64,000 nucleotides of DNA, from the NCBI GenBank assembly GCA_026874595.1, contig CM049318.1, positions 5,101,741 to 5,165,740 on the forward strand. The letters run 5' to 3'. The translations under genes and the position numbers were made by a program. The notes under the pieces are model-generated. The model saw only the letters and a program-made list of their open reading frames with translations, did no database searches and had not been told where the DNA came from. Positions within the stretch are counted from its first letter, which is position 1. Each line of letters opens with the position of its first letter. The stretch is from Sipunculus nudus (Eukaryota > Annelida > Sipuncula > Golfingiida > Sipunculidae). Positions 13,316-26,900 of the stretch are shown here, piece after piece.

Positions 13316-16300
13316 GATATTTATATATACATCATAGTCAAATTATAACAACACTCCATTTCTTTTTTATTCAAAGTTATAATCAGTGGGGTGCAGGTGT
13401 TCATTTTACAAGGAGTGACCAACTCAAAATTTTGTTTTTTTATGTTTTACAGTGAAACCTCGCCTAACAACAATCTCGGTTAGGCGACCAGTTCAAAATA
13501 ACGAACACTTTTTCAAGGTCCCAATTCTTTTTTGCTCTTTATATCAGATCTCGCTCAGACGAAAACCTCTAAACCTCTAAAAAGCTATAACTTAACGAGG
13601 TCTCGTTGGTGGTCGTAATTTCGAGGTTTAATTGCGCAACAAAGTGTAATAATGACCATGGCCAAAAAACTAATATTCTTACAAAGCATGTTTCCAGGTA
13701 TATTCTAAATAAGATGGATGCTGAGGTCCAAACGGTACCACATAGCTATTGATTCCCAAAACTTTGTTTTGTACGAATCATTTATCGGTAAACATGTATG
13801 TTTAACTTTAACATATTTTACAGGTTGAAAAAGACATGTACGAGAAGACATTAGGCCAGGAGAAGCTGGAGGATCTCTACGATAAACTTGAGATACAACT
13901 TAAAATTAACTGGGCCAAGACTAAGTGGAGTGATTTGAGAAATCCTCTCTACTCTTTGATCGGGGCAAGGTTTGTGACTCTCTCTCCTGTCTACACTTTG
14001 GCCGGGGGCAGTTTTTTTGTGACTTTCTCTTTCCTCTCTGGTCGGGGTAGTTTTTTGTGACTTTGGCGATGTACAGACTAAGATGGATACCAGATGTAAG
14101 ATCAATCCTATCGAGACCGGCTATGTCCACAGCAAAAGATCAGTGAGTGGAACCGGCTTCGAACAGGTCCTCAAATTGACCGGGTCCTCGATCCGCTTAA
14201 CACGCACACTATTGAGTTCGATTCCAATTTAGACCGCTAGCCTGTACACACGGAACACAAGCGGTCTGTAGGTCTCAAAGAGATCAATCCAAACTAGATC
14301 ACGGCGAGAGCAGGTCCCTTCGAGATCGCCTTTGAGGCTGTCTAGTCGCCACTAGGTCGACCTCGAACCCCGAAATATGTCTAGTCTGTTCTCGGCCTTT
14401 CTCTCTCCTCACTGGTTGGGGCAGTTTTTGTGACTTTCTCCTCTTTACTGATTGGTTTGGGCATTTTTTTTTCGCTTTTTCTATAGTTTCTACTGTTTGG
14501 TCGGGGTAAAATTAGTGACTTTCTCTCAAGTCTCTACTCTTTGGTCAGGGCAGTTTTTGGTGACCTTCTCTCTCCTCTCTACTGTTTGATGAAGGCAGTT
14601 TTTGTGACTTCCTCTCTCCTCTCTACTATTTGGTCGGGGCAGTTTTTTTTTCTTCTGTCCCTCTTAATCAGAGTTCTCCTATAGATAATTTACCTTTCTC
14701 AGCATAAGTAATGGGTAAATTTGACATTGTTTTGAAGTTTTTCTGGGCTCAGGGTCCATGGGGTTCATGCAGTACACACCGCCGGGTGTCGCTGGCCAAC
14801 GAGCGACGTGATCCAATTGTCAGTATTTATCTTTAAATCTTAATTTTATTGATTTAGGGTATAAGTGCCAGAAGAGGGATATTAAGAAAGACGACAAAAC
14901 ACTGTTACAAAATGAAAAGAAAATCCCCTCCCTAATATTTGCTGAATACAGTCACTTTTTGGTAGAATCAATTCATCAAAATTCCTTTAATTCATTAATG
15001 CTGATAAAAAAACTTAAGGATGTCCTGCTGCCATCAATCTTCACATACAGGCGAAAGATATTTTTATTCCGAGCCAGGCCATACCCCTCAAATAATTCAT
15101 TAGCCTTGGCGTCACCACTCTAAATGAATTTCAACGAAACTAGTACCGGTACGTTATTTTTAATGAATGTCTATATTCTCGGAATTTTTTATTATTTAAA
15201 CGTGCAATTTTATGCTGTAATTATAAGTATACCAACATCTTAAATGTTAAACACTTTTAATCTGCTCCAATGATCTTTCATTTCGCCGTCAATTTCCTTT
15301 AAAATTGAAGCAAACTTTATGTACTTTTGACACTTTTGATCCATTTTCATAATAAAAGCAAACTTTATATAAACCTTGATACTTTTAAAAATGTTCTGGA
15401 TACGAAATATTTGAATATGAAGCAATATTTAATTTGCCGAAGCACCAATCTTCAATACTTAGTAGACAATGTATCAACGTACAGGTTATACCAGGCGTAC
15501 CAATCAAAGAACGTCAAAGCAAGGCTTCCACTGTCAATCACGGGACAGGCTAAACTTTGGGCCAAGGACATACGAAAGGGAGGTGATGCCAAGAAGTTCT
15601 TAAGAGATGTGGGAAGTCTGGATTCAAGTGAGTTTTAAGTATTAATTTATCATAAAGGATGTAATGTAATTGATGACCCAATTATACGCAACATATGCAG
15701 AAGTGGACAAGGGGAGGGGTCCAGGCGGTCCGCCATCCACTCCCATTTTTTCAACCGCCATCTTCTTTTTAGGGTTTTAGACCAATTTTTTGCGGCCCTA
15801 ACCTCCAACCCTTTTCCGTATACCTCGGAACCATATTTAGGTTTTTGTCATTAGTCCCTTTCTTTTAAAAAATCCTGGATCCCCCCTGATCTGGACCTCT
15901 CTGTACCTCTAGAACCTGTTAGATCAGGGCCGCGAGCGCGTGATTTCGGGTTGGAGCGGTCTAAGCAACATTAGAGTACAGTAGAGCGCCGTAATTCCGA
16001 ATGCCGAATTTCCAAAAATTCGTTTTTCCGAAAATTAAAATGGGGAACCGAAAATTTATTCGTATTTCCAAAATATATTTCAAGTCTGTAAAAACCTAAA
16101 TTAGTATTGTAATTACGAGTCACAAGGCCTGCAGTCATGTGTTAAGCCCAGTGGTGACCCTAATTAATTAGTTCTGGGCCGAGGTTGTCGCCGGGGCAAA
16201 GGTGTGAAAACTACTGCTAGCCCCGCAACGTTCGGCCCCTGTACCCCTAGCAAGCGCCTGAGCAGTTTATCCAAGCGCACTTTTGTGTTATCAACCACAT

Positions 16301-19261
16301 CTCGTTTGTATTCAAGCGAGCATAGTTCATCGGCTTGGGACAGGATGTCATGCCAAATAACTGAGCAATTTACTCGCATCAGCATTGGTGAGGTATAATT
16401 CATTAAACGCTTATGCTAGAGCAGCTTTCAAATGTCCCGGTCTTCAATTACGTAGATCGTTAAGAAACACCGTGTTCCTTGGCGATGTTATTTGACCTTT
16501 CCCTCCAGTGAATTTTATGAAAAAAAACAGACATACACGTATCCTTAAAGCAGGTTGGACTGATCTATGCCAATAATGCTCATCAATAAGCCAATATTTT
16601 TTTATACGTCCAGGTCGTCAATTACGAATTTCAAAAAGAAGCACCGTGTTCCTCGGGTAAAATGGGATAAAGTTAATCATTTACTGTCGTACTAACTTGC
16701 CGCTAGACCCTTGTCCGCATTTCCGAATATTCGTTTTTACGAACAAAAAGCTTGTCCCCAGACGCTTTCGGAAAACGGCGCTCTACTGTATTTGGGATCG
16801 GTCTGGATTCAGGCACGATGGGCTGAAATGGTGTCTGCTGATTGTGTGCGCCATGACTGGGTAAATGCGCGGTTTTACAAACAGGGGTTTTGTAAGTTTT
16901 TTTTGTGTTCCGGGACTGCACGGACAATTTTAACATATGAGTAGATCAGTTTTGTCAATCACTCAGATCAAGGCTATACACCCTATAGTTTACTCTGATA
17001 TAACTTTGCAAACGTTCTTCTGTAATAGTTATAAAATATGATCAACTTTAGTGTAGATTTTAGAAAGAAGACATCACGATCACGGACATTCAGAATTTAG
17101 CCATAATAAGCGTCTCGATCTGTTAAATATTAACTGTTAAAGGTCCAACCTCAAATTAATAGGCTTTCTATCTGTTCCATGGGCCTGCAGGTGCTCTCCA
17201 GTTTTGGCCTATATATGACTATTTTGTGCAGTTCTAAATTTCTTTATAATATATCCGGTAGCACAGCCTAATAACACCTGTTCGGGCTGCTTGAACCAAT
17301 AAAAATCTGTGTAAGTCAGTGTTTAAATGTAAGGCAAGACCTTGGTCCAGCTTGACATGGAATGATAAGGCTGTACCGGGGCGGACCCAGGATTTAGGAA
17401 GGGGGGGGGGGGGTTCCAACCATGGAGAGCTTATAATGGAGAGTTCCGGACCCGTTGGACCCCTCCTCTGGATCGGCTTCTGCTGTAGTAAACTCTTAGC
17501 CTCCGCCAGGAGGGTATGCGTTCATTCCGATTCGTTAGTGTGTTTGTGTGTTTGTTAACAATGTAACTCATGCAGTCATGAACAGAATCGTATAGAATAT
17601 TAATACGGGACCTTGGGAAAATTAATACGCACTTCAGGAATGAACAAATGAAGAATCGACTAAATTATGGCGTGGATGCGCCTGATGCCGGCTCTAGGAA
17701 GGATATCCAAGAATGTTCACAAATATACAATCACTTTCTTGTGCACGAATGAACCTGGTAGTATAGGCTGAATAAGAGAATGAAAACACTTTTGGGGGAT
17801 CACCCCACAATGAGGACCGCGTAGCGGAGGCCTGTATTTCTTTGAATGCCTATTTATAGTTTGTAATTATTTTCAACCGGCAACTAATTGGAGAAAACGA
17901 AATAAAACTGGTCGAAAATGAAAATGTTTAATTCTGATCTTTATTTTAATTTAGTTAATAAATTTCTAATATCATTGGAAGCTCCCAATGAGAAACAGCT
18001 CAAATATACATAACAATGTAAGGTCGAGTTGTCATAAATTTTCTTTCAAACACTAAATTTGATGATACAAATTGGTTCCGTCACTTCCAAGGAGAGTACC
18101 ATTGAGTTGCCATCCATTATTATTTTTTATAACTCGACAGTTTCTTGAGTTTTGAGTTTAATTATTTCTTATTATTGCAAATATTAATTTAATATCGATT
18201 TTTGGTGATTAGCACGTTTGTTTTCATAAAGTCGATGTCATTAAAATGTTTTTAAGCATCAACGAAAGTTTCGGCATCTACTTATGAATCGTTATTACCT
18301 TTTTAGCTGATATTTGATGAACATAAATAAATCACGTCTTGATGTGCAGGGGCAATGTTTTTTTCGTTGTTATTAGTAATACGTCCGTCAAGCGGCGGAG
18401 GTTAATTTTTTGGCGAATTTGGTTTGTTTGTCTTTTTGTTTGTCAGTTAGCAACATTACTCAACAAGTTATGAATGGATTTTGATTAAATTTTCGGCATA
18501 GCTCGGAAATGATACATGGAACAATTGATTTAATTAAAGGGGTCCAGATTTAAAAAAAAAATGAAAACTGCTGTATTTCTGACAATGCCATCCGGGGTAA
18601 GGAGCTGCCTTGGCGAGAATTTGCACTTTCTGAGGGCAAATCTCCAGTTATTACTGTTATAATTATTATTATTAATATTATTATTATTATTATTATTCAA
18701 AAACAGGTTGCAAGAGATCCATTGGGCTGGACTTGGTTTTTGTCATTGATTCCTCGCGTAAAGTTAAAATCGCCAACTTCGAGAAGATGAAAAAGTTAGT
18801 GTTGGACTTGGTTAAAGCTTATGATGTTTCACTGAAAGCCACGCGAGTGGCTGTGATGAGGTTCTCCAATAGGGGTGACGTCGAGATGCATCTAAAGGAC
18901 TCCAAGGACAAGCATACGGTCATCAACGCCATCAAAAAGTACGTACAGCCGTTTATGATTATGACGAAGTATTGCAATATACTGTGATCGGCTTTTTGCC
19001 AACCGCGGAGGTTTTTAAATTAATGGTATTTGCGCAAAGCAAGTTATCGTGAAAATAAAATCCTAGATGACAGACATACGGTACAAATATGAACCTCATC
19101 AATTCACAATATCAACCAATCGTATGCACGTTATCTATCCCTGTTGCGTGGGAAGTCGAAAGATTGAAAATCTTATTATTTAAAAAATTATCTCTGGAAT
19201 TCTGCACTTGTTCTATGTTTCCTTGTGTCCGAGACAATTTTTGTTTGGTTTAGCGCGAAAA

Positions 19262-19318
<57 letters not shown>

Positions 19319-20884
19319 AGAACCGCTTGTATGATGGACGATCACAGTGATATTTGTCCATTTCGCACGGTCAAAACATTGAAAAGCATTTAACCTGACG
19401 TAATTAGAAATACTATAGAACTTTTGTCTTTCTGTCTTTTAAACTGATAATTTTTACTTTAAATTGACTCTGTGTACTGTTCATACTATGCTTGAACTGA
19501 TTGATGTGGTTTATAGACAGGATCCATGCAGGGTGTACAACAAAAGGAAAGTAAATTGAATATACATTTACACAAAAGTCTATATATAAACCAGGCTTTA
19601 GATTTCTTTACGAAGCCTTTAAGTTTCAAAATGAATTTAATTCTCAAAATGTGTATATAATTGAATTTCACAGTAATAACGATATTGATCAAATCAGCTG
19701 ACATCCCAGCGATCCCGCACACTCTGAACAAAATGTGATCAGTGAAGTTATTTTTAACCTATAAGATAAATCTGCAAATATAAACATAGCGAGAATGTTC
19801 TAAGATAGTGAATTAAACCGAGGAGTGATGAGATTTTCACGGTCGGCCCCTACCCAGGGTGAGCGCTCTGCAGGCATAATGGGACGACTGTTTCCCACTC
19901 TTGCGTTTTACTCACAAACGAGTGTGCCTTTGGACTGTACACAGTCCCCATTCAAGTGACATCATGGCTATTTAAGGTTAAAGGTTGATTTATAGAGAGT
20001 GCACAGTCCCTGGTTGTCGCCAGAACAATCATCGGTCTCCGGCCTGTCGCGTAGTCCGAAACCGGAATGGTGTTCTGCAGATGTATACAGTACTCAGTTA
20101 AGCCATAACAAATGGAGAGGGTTAGCGCCACCCCCAAAACATCTTCGAATGCCTTTCATTGTTTCAGAATTAAGTACAAGACGGGCAACACTTTAACCTA
20201 CAATGCCTTACAAACAGTCATCAACGACGTCTTTTCCGAAAAGCATGGAGCCCGAGCCATCCATCTTGGAAACCCTCGTGTTGCTGTGTTAGTGACCGGA
20301 GGCAGATCTCTTAATTTTGAATTGACTTGGAAGATCGCAAAGAATGCACATAAGAAGGGGATCACCGTGGTCGCTGTCGGCATTGGCAAATGTACGTAAT
20401 ATTTAATATTATATTCAAAACCTTTATATGACATAGGCCTTTGGTGTTTAGAACATTGGCCGGACAGTCCACGCTAAATCAAATATACCTTTCAAATTAA
20501 GCTCCGTAAAAAAGCCCTTTTTAGAGAATAGAAAAAAAATCTTCCAGAATACATTTATAATCTTTACTCCCGCCTCATAATTTATTAGAATTAATTTTGG
20601 TTATAAAACTGTACATTTTGCACAATACGTTCTTTGTCATGATTAAAAGCTGATCCGTAACCCAATTTTACTTACATTCATTCTTGCACTTTTGGTAAAG
20701 AGTATAATCTGGTATACATGAGATCAAGGCTGATATCATTTAATGATATTTGTTATAACATAAATCACATGATACTCGGAAAACTCGGAGTTATAACAAG
20801 GTGCTCCAACGTGCTAACCGTTTAGGAAGGATGCTTAACCGTAGATGTATCGAGTACTAAACTTCAAGCACTGGAGCCTACCCA

Positions 20885-20944
<60 letters not shown>

Positions 20945-23900
20945 CAGCGCTTTCAGGAACGCAGGGGCAAGCGTCTCTTACGCTCGAAATCTTTCATGAT
21001 TGGACGCTCAAATTTCTGGCTTTAGCACCATGTAGCAGCCAGTGACCATTAGGCTACCTTGTGCCACAACCTAATCCGTCAGTTGTGTAAACGCCGCGTT
21101 GATAACATATATCGTCTCCACTTGGGACGCTCTGAACTAAGATGGGACTCCCAAACATTTTTGCCTGAGCGTCCTGAACTCTTCAAACTGGTTTCCAATT
21201 GAAAGCCCTGTATATACATACAAACATACATACCTACATATATGTAACCGTCTTTGCGTGTTTATGATCAAATTAAACATAATTTGCTAAAACTAACTTT
21301 TACAGACGCAAGCTTGAAAGAACTGAGGAAAGTGGCTTCGGAACCTGTGTGCGCCAATTTACTTTTCCTGAGAGACATCCGTAAAATAAACGCCCTGAAA
21401 GACATCATCGTCCACAGGACCTGCACAGGTAATACATTTATTATCATTTCAATCTAAATTGGGTGTAGCCAGAAATATTAAATGTTGTTAAATAATTACA
21501 TAAAAATATTATAACTGACCGTGTGTGATTGTAAAATATTGATTGTATAGTAGACATAAGAATCTATATTATAACTGATTGTAGGTGGTACCCACCGATT
21601 TTTCTACCGCATCTTGAACCGTCAACGTTTGTCTTAGTTTTTTTCAATATTTTCCCATACATTCTTTAAAAAAAGAATGGTTTATTGCAGTGCCGACTTT
21701 AAGGAATCGAGTGAAATAAGTCGGAAAGGGTTATAAAATTAAACAAGAGATAATTTATAGATAATTTGTATTTTACACTTTTTTTTTATTATAAAAATAA
21801 TTATATATCAATTTTACTCGGGAGTAAAGTTCAGCTGTTAGCTCAGACATCTACTAATGCTTGCATATGGCGACGGTGTCCTTTGTCGTCTGTCCGGTCC
21901 TGCTGTCCGATCTTCTTGTTGTCCAAAATTAAATGCCTCATTGAATAGTAACATCTCTCTATAATAACTATCTCTAGGAACACAAAATGATTAGCCTGCT
22001 GATCGTTTTTGTCTTTTCAGTATTATTATTGTCATTATTACTGTAATTGGTATGAGGATGGAGATGATAATAATTATTGTTGCTGTTGTTGCTGCTGAAA
22101 TTATTATATTTATGTTAATGATAATAGTATTGATTTTGATGTTGTTCTCTTTATTATTATTAATATTATTAATGTTATTTTTGTTGTCGCGATGATTACT
22201 TTTTTTTATTTTTCATCATTATTAAGCCCCACTGATCCTTCGAAAGAAGTTGGACATGACTGGAGCTGGCTCGTATCAAAATTGTAAGATCAGTATCCCT
22301 AGCAGAGGTGGCGTCTCTATTAAGGTAAATCCTCTACATTTACAACTCCGTTTCTGAGTTATGCCTAGTCGGAGCAACTGGCGTTTGCCGCCGACCTTGC
22401 ATGTAAATCCTGTAAAGGTTCTTTGTGAAGTACTCTCTTGGAAACCCGATATGAAGTGTCGGAAACATTTATTCTGCAAGCTTTGGGACATCTTAAACAT
22501 CAAACAATTGTGTTCATAGTTGCAGAACACATCCTGGAATGACCACGTGCCTCATTCACGTCTGCTTCGGTCATCATGACGAATTTGCTTTAGAATATTA
22601 CATACTATTTCCGCATAGATTGTTCTTCAGTTTGACAAGGCTTACTAATTTTTATTCCATTGACCTGACAACTGATGTCCCCCATATTTCCTACATTCAT
22701 ACGTTGCCTACATTTCCACGAACAGGCGTTTATGCACAGCTGTGAAAACCTCTCGTGTTTGATCAGATAAATCACTTTTGGATCGTTTCTAAAGTGAAAT
22801 TAAGTATGGACAAGATGTTACGAAAGAACATCGCCTTAAAGATAAAGTAAAATATTCACTTTTATTATTTGACATAAAATATGATCTTTCTTTGCAGTAT
22901 CACAGATCTAAATACTGAGTGTAGATCTTCCCAAGCAAGTGGTGTCAGTAAGATCGGATTGATCTGTTCCAAGTAATTCTGTTCGAATAACAGTTAAAAA
23001 TTGTTTGCATTGAGTCACTACTGTGAAAGAACTTCATACACCCCAGTGTACTTGTATGTCAATGAATCCTCTTATTGAGTTTAAGCAACCCCAGTACTTT
23101 GTTGGGGAATGTTTTTTTTTACCCACAATCCCTAGACAAAGTCGTTATTTTGTTAGATAATTCGACCCCAAGTGTTACACACGAGATCAGTAGAACCGCT
23201 GGTGAAAGCTCTCAGTTAATATTAATTATACCTCTAGAGATGCATCAAATTAAATTTTCTGTAAAAAATATACCTTAAAGGAAGTGACAGCAGGACATTT
23301 ATTTAACTGCATCTAACATTTGGATCATATCAATTTTGGAAATTGGCCTATATATCAAAACGGCTATTTCTTCGTAAACATGCTCTTTTTCTACCATCAA
23401 TTTTATACATGAAGCGAATCTTCTTCGCGTTGGACCTATGAACACAATACAGTTCCCTCGGAAACAAATAATAAACCCTCACATATGGCGAAAGTTAGGA
23501 GGTTAAACATGAAGAAGGTTAGATCATCACTTCCACCAAACAATAAATGTAAAACAGTAATCACTTTGTTAAAATAATATTTAAAAGATCATTGATATTT
23601 CGTTTTCTTCTCAGGTTGGGAATACAGAAGGAAAGTCCACATGTTACCTGTCAAAACTGGCCTACCCTAGCTTAAAGTACCACGAATATAAGGTGGAAGG
23701 CGCCAAAGGGAATACGGGCGAAATAGTGTTGCAATCACCACCAAAAACCTACTACCTTCACATCAGAAATGACAAGGGCCACGGGACTATAAGTGTCAAG
23801 CCACTGTCCATTGCTTCAAAACCAGGTACACCTTACACAAGATAACCCTATAACGCAAGATTTTACTCATTTTACTCATTTACCTTTCAGATATAAGCAA

Positions 23901-26900
23901 TCGCCATAACTGCAAGATATGTATCGCCTAACGTTGTAACTCTTTATCTTGGTCACAGACAAGCAAACGGAGGAACAAACATAAATAGAAAGACGGAAAG
24001 ACGGGGTACTAATGACTTACTGATGCATTGAAATTGTTCTCAAACATATTCCTCAAACTATATACGTTTAGCGCTCAGTGAAATTAGATATGTCCTAATA
24101 GGCTTTTTTAATGTATTATTCTAAACAAATGCCCAAATAAGCATGACTATTAGCATGTAAGGTATATACCTAGGTAGCCGTAGAAAAGCGCTTTCTATAC
24201 ATAAACCTTTCTACGCCTTATAATTTAACATTGTAACATTTCACTCTGGCTTCGCACACTAACTCCGCCGTCTAAAACTGTTTGGAATGAACAAATAAAA
24301 AAAATAAATAAAAATAAAACCGTGCATAGTGATATCAACAAAACATTATCTAAAACCCAGCTCTACTGAGGACCGGGAGCGACCACAACTTCTTTTGAAG
24401 GAATAAATCAAGTAGAGACGATCATACTATAGGTGTAAATCGTGGTTTTTGATTTACCCTACACGAGAGAAAGTATGTTCTCTTACACTTGTGATTATTA
24501 GGGTTATAACCATTTTAATATTCTTGAGCATGGAATTAATGAAATTCAACTGTCCTTGCCCCAGTCTCCTTTCTGTTATGGAATTTAAGAGTATCCAGTT
24601 TCATTATATTTATTTCAGTGGATCTTTGTAAGCCGAATCCATGTAAACATGGTGGTTTTTGTACGAAGTCGAAAGCTGAATTCCGTTGCAAGTGTAAACC
24701 ATCATGGCGTGGTCGACTCTGCTCTTTTCGTGGTAAGTGGTTTTCAAAGGTTGTGATGAAGGCTGATGTTGGTACCTATGCCAACTAAAACATAAGGGAA
24801 ATATATGATCTTTATATTTTTTTCAGAAACACCAAAGGTATTCGTGTCTGTCGTTATTCAAACTCTGTTTTGAAATAATTGAGTCATTTTTTTACCACTT
24901 CATTTATTTTTCTGTTCAATGTTCCAATTTATCCTTATATTATGAAAATTATAGTGGAAGTGCATTTATTACCAGTAGAACATAACAAGTCGGAAAAATA
25001 TGTCATATAAAAAGTACCAATGAAGTCAAGAAAGCAAAATGAAAGTTTTCTAATGTTCTACGGGATGGCTATTACAGTATTCTATTTCAAAGGTGAGATA
25101 TTGGAGCAACCAACACTAGGACCTCTCGAATACAAACATCCGTAGTCTTGGCTAGAACTTCTCGATTTGCAGTTTTTGTTATCAGACAGCCCATTTTAAG
25201 CTGATGGCTTATTTTAGGATATTCTTTATTAGCAAGTTGGATTCCAGAGAAGTTACACTGTATTCATGGTTGCCCGAGGAAGCAGGCACCTTATTTACCT
25301 TTTCCTGATAAATTCTGACATATCTGTGTACTGTACTATCTAGCAGCCGGAATGTCCAAGCAATCTCTACATATTTATTGCAACAGACTTCAGAACGACA
25401 TTGTAATAAACACGTGGTCTATACGGATGTAAATCCTTTGATCAAAAGCAGACTTATTATCGACCCTGCACTAAGTTTTGAGTCTCCATATTTCCATTTA
25501 TAGTGAACCCGTACAAGAAGTAAAAAACAGGTAACAGGCGTGTTCAGGAGAATAGCGTGTTTATTTATAAATTTTAAATAAAAAAACTTGATTTGAGAAA
25601 AAAAGTTTCTTCGACCAGGTTTGACATCTTGGTATTAACATTTTTTTCTCCAGGGGCAGGGAAGAACAAGAATAAAATGTGTAAGCAAAAGCCATGTAAG
25701 AATGGTGGACGTTGTAGCACGATTGGGAAAAAGGGCTTCCGTTGCGACTGCAAAACAGGCTGGCGTGGTCGAAGATGCACAGTACGAATTCGTAAGTGTT
25801 TACAAATTCCTTCAAGTAGCGATTGTTATTGGTTAGATAAATGAAATAAACATGAATGTGATTTGGAGATAAAAGTAACCAAATTAATACTTGGCTCAAC
25901 CCTTATAAAAAAGTGCTGGTTGGTCATCCATTTCTCCCATTATGTATATGTTTATTTGAAAAAAAGTCGAAATGAAAAGAAGCAACCTAATCCAAACAAA
26001 TAACGTTTCTCCAGATATGCCCTAGCCAGGAATAATTATCCTATTAAAATAAATTATTTGGAAATAGTTGTGGCTAACCCCTACTTTGGTATGTTTTTAA
26101 TGGAACTTTTAGGTCAACTGATTTAAGTTTAACCCAGACCTCCACACTTTTTTTATACTGAATGGAAAATAAAGTCACTACGGACGGGAATGCATGAACA
26201 CCTTTCATTATATCTTGTATCTGCATTGAACCAATGTCAGCCAGGTCCATGTAGAAATGATGAACGTTTTCGAAAGACAAAACAATACGGCTTGGAATAT
26301 AAGCATAGGTTATACTAGGGTGGTCAAGAATGTTCATGACTTCATTCACTGCAGTGGCGTTTTTTTCCTGACAAATTACTCATTAATATAAATAACCCCA
26401 TTTATCTTACCCGGAGTGAACAAGTAGATCTTGTAAAGATTTGTTTGGTATTAGAATATGCATCGTTAATTTAAATCATAATACCTCCCTCCCGCTAGCA
26501 CGGAACCGGTGTAAGCCAAATCCATGCAAACATGGTGGTCGTTGCCAAAAGAAAGGCAAATCTGGTTACCGTTGCAAGTGTAAGTCAGGCTGGCATGGTC
26601 GAAGATGCACTCTACGAAGCCGTAAGTATTTACGCATTGCTTCATGTACTTATTGTTACGGCTTAGATTAATGAAAATAATTTTCACTGTGATTGGGAGA
26701 TGAAAATGACCAAATGTAAAATTGCAGATCCGTCATCCGTTTCATCAATAAAAAAATAACTCCATTTATCTTAATCGAAGTAAACACATATATCTTGTGA
26801 AGGTTTTGCTTGACATCAGAAGATGCATCGTTAATTTAAATCATAAAACCTCCGTCCCGTTCGCAGGGAACCGGTGTAAGCCAAATCCATGCAAAAATGG

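Noticed and set aside
13836-14060. Exon 2 reading through into the minisatellite
   Set aside because: Frame past 13969 is repeat-derived; the donor GTTTGT and the clean Arg split codon support splicing.
16164-16403. 79-aa minus-strand frame inside the Tigger-like element as a transposase remnant
   Set aside because: No DDE or CENPB-type motif visible and too short; the element looks non-autonomous.
17380-17560. GGGGCGGACCCAGGATTT with G-run as a transposon end
   Set aside because: Looks like a fragment of a common repeat but no second terminus or target duplication was found.
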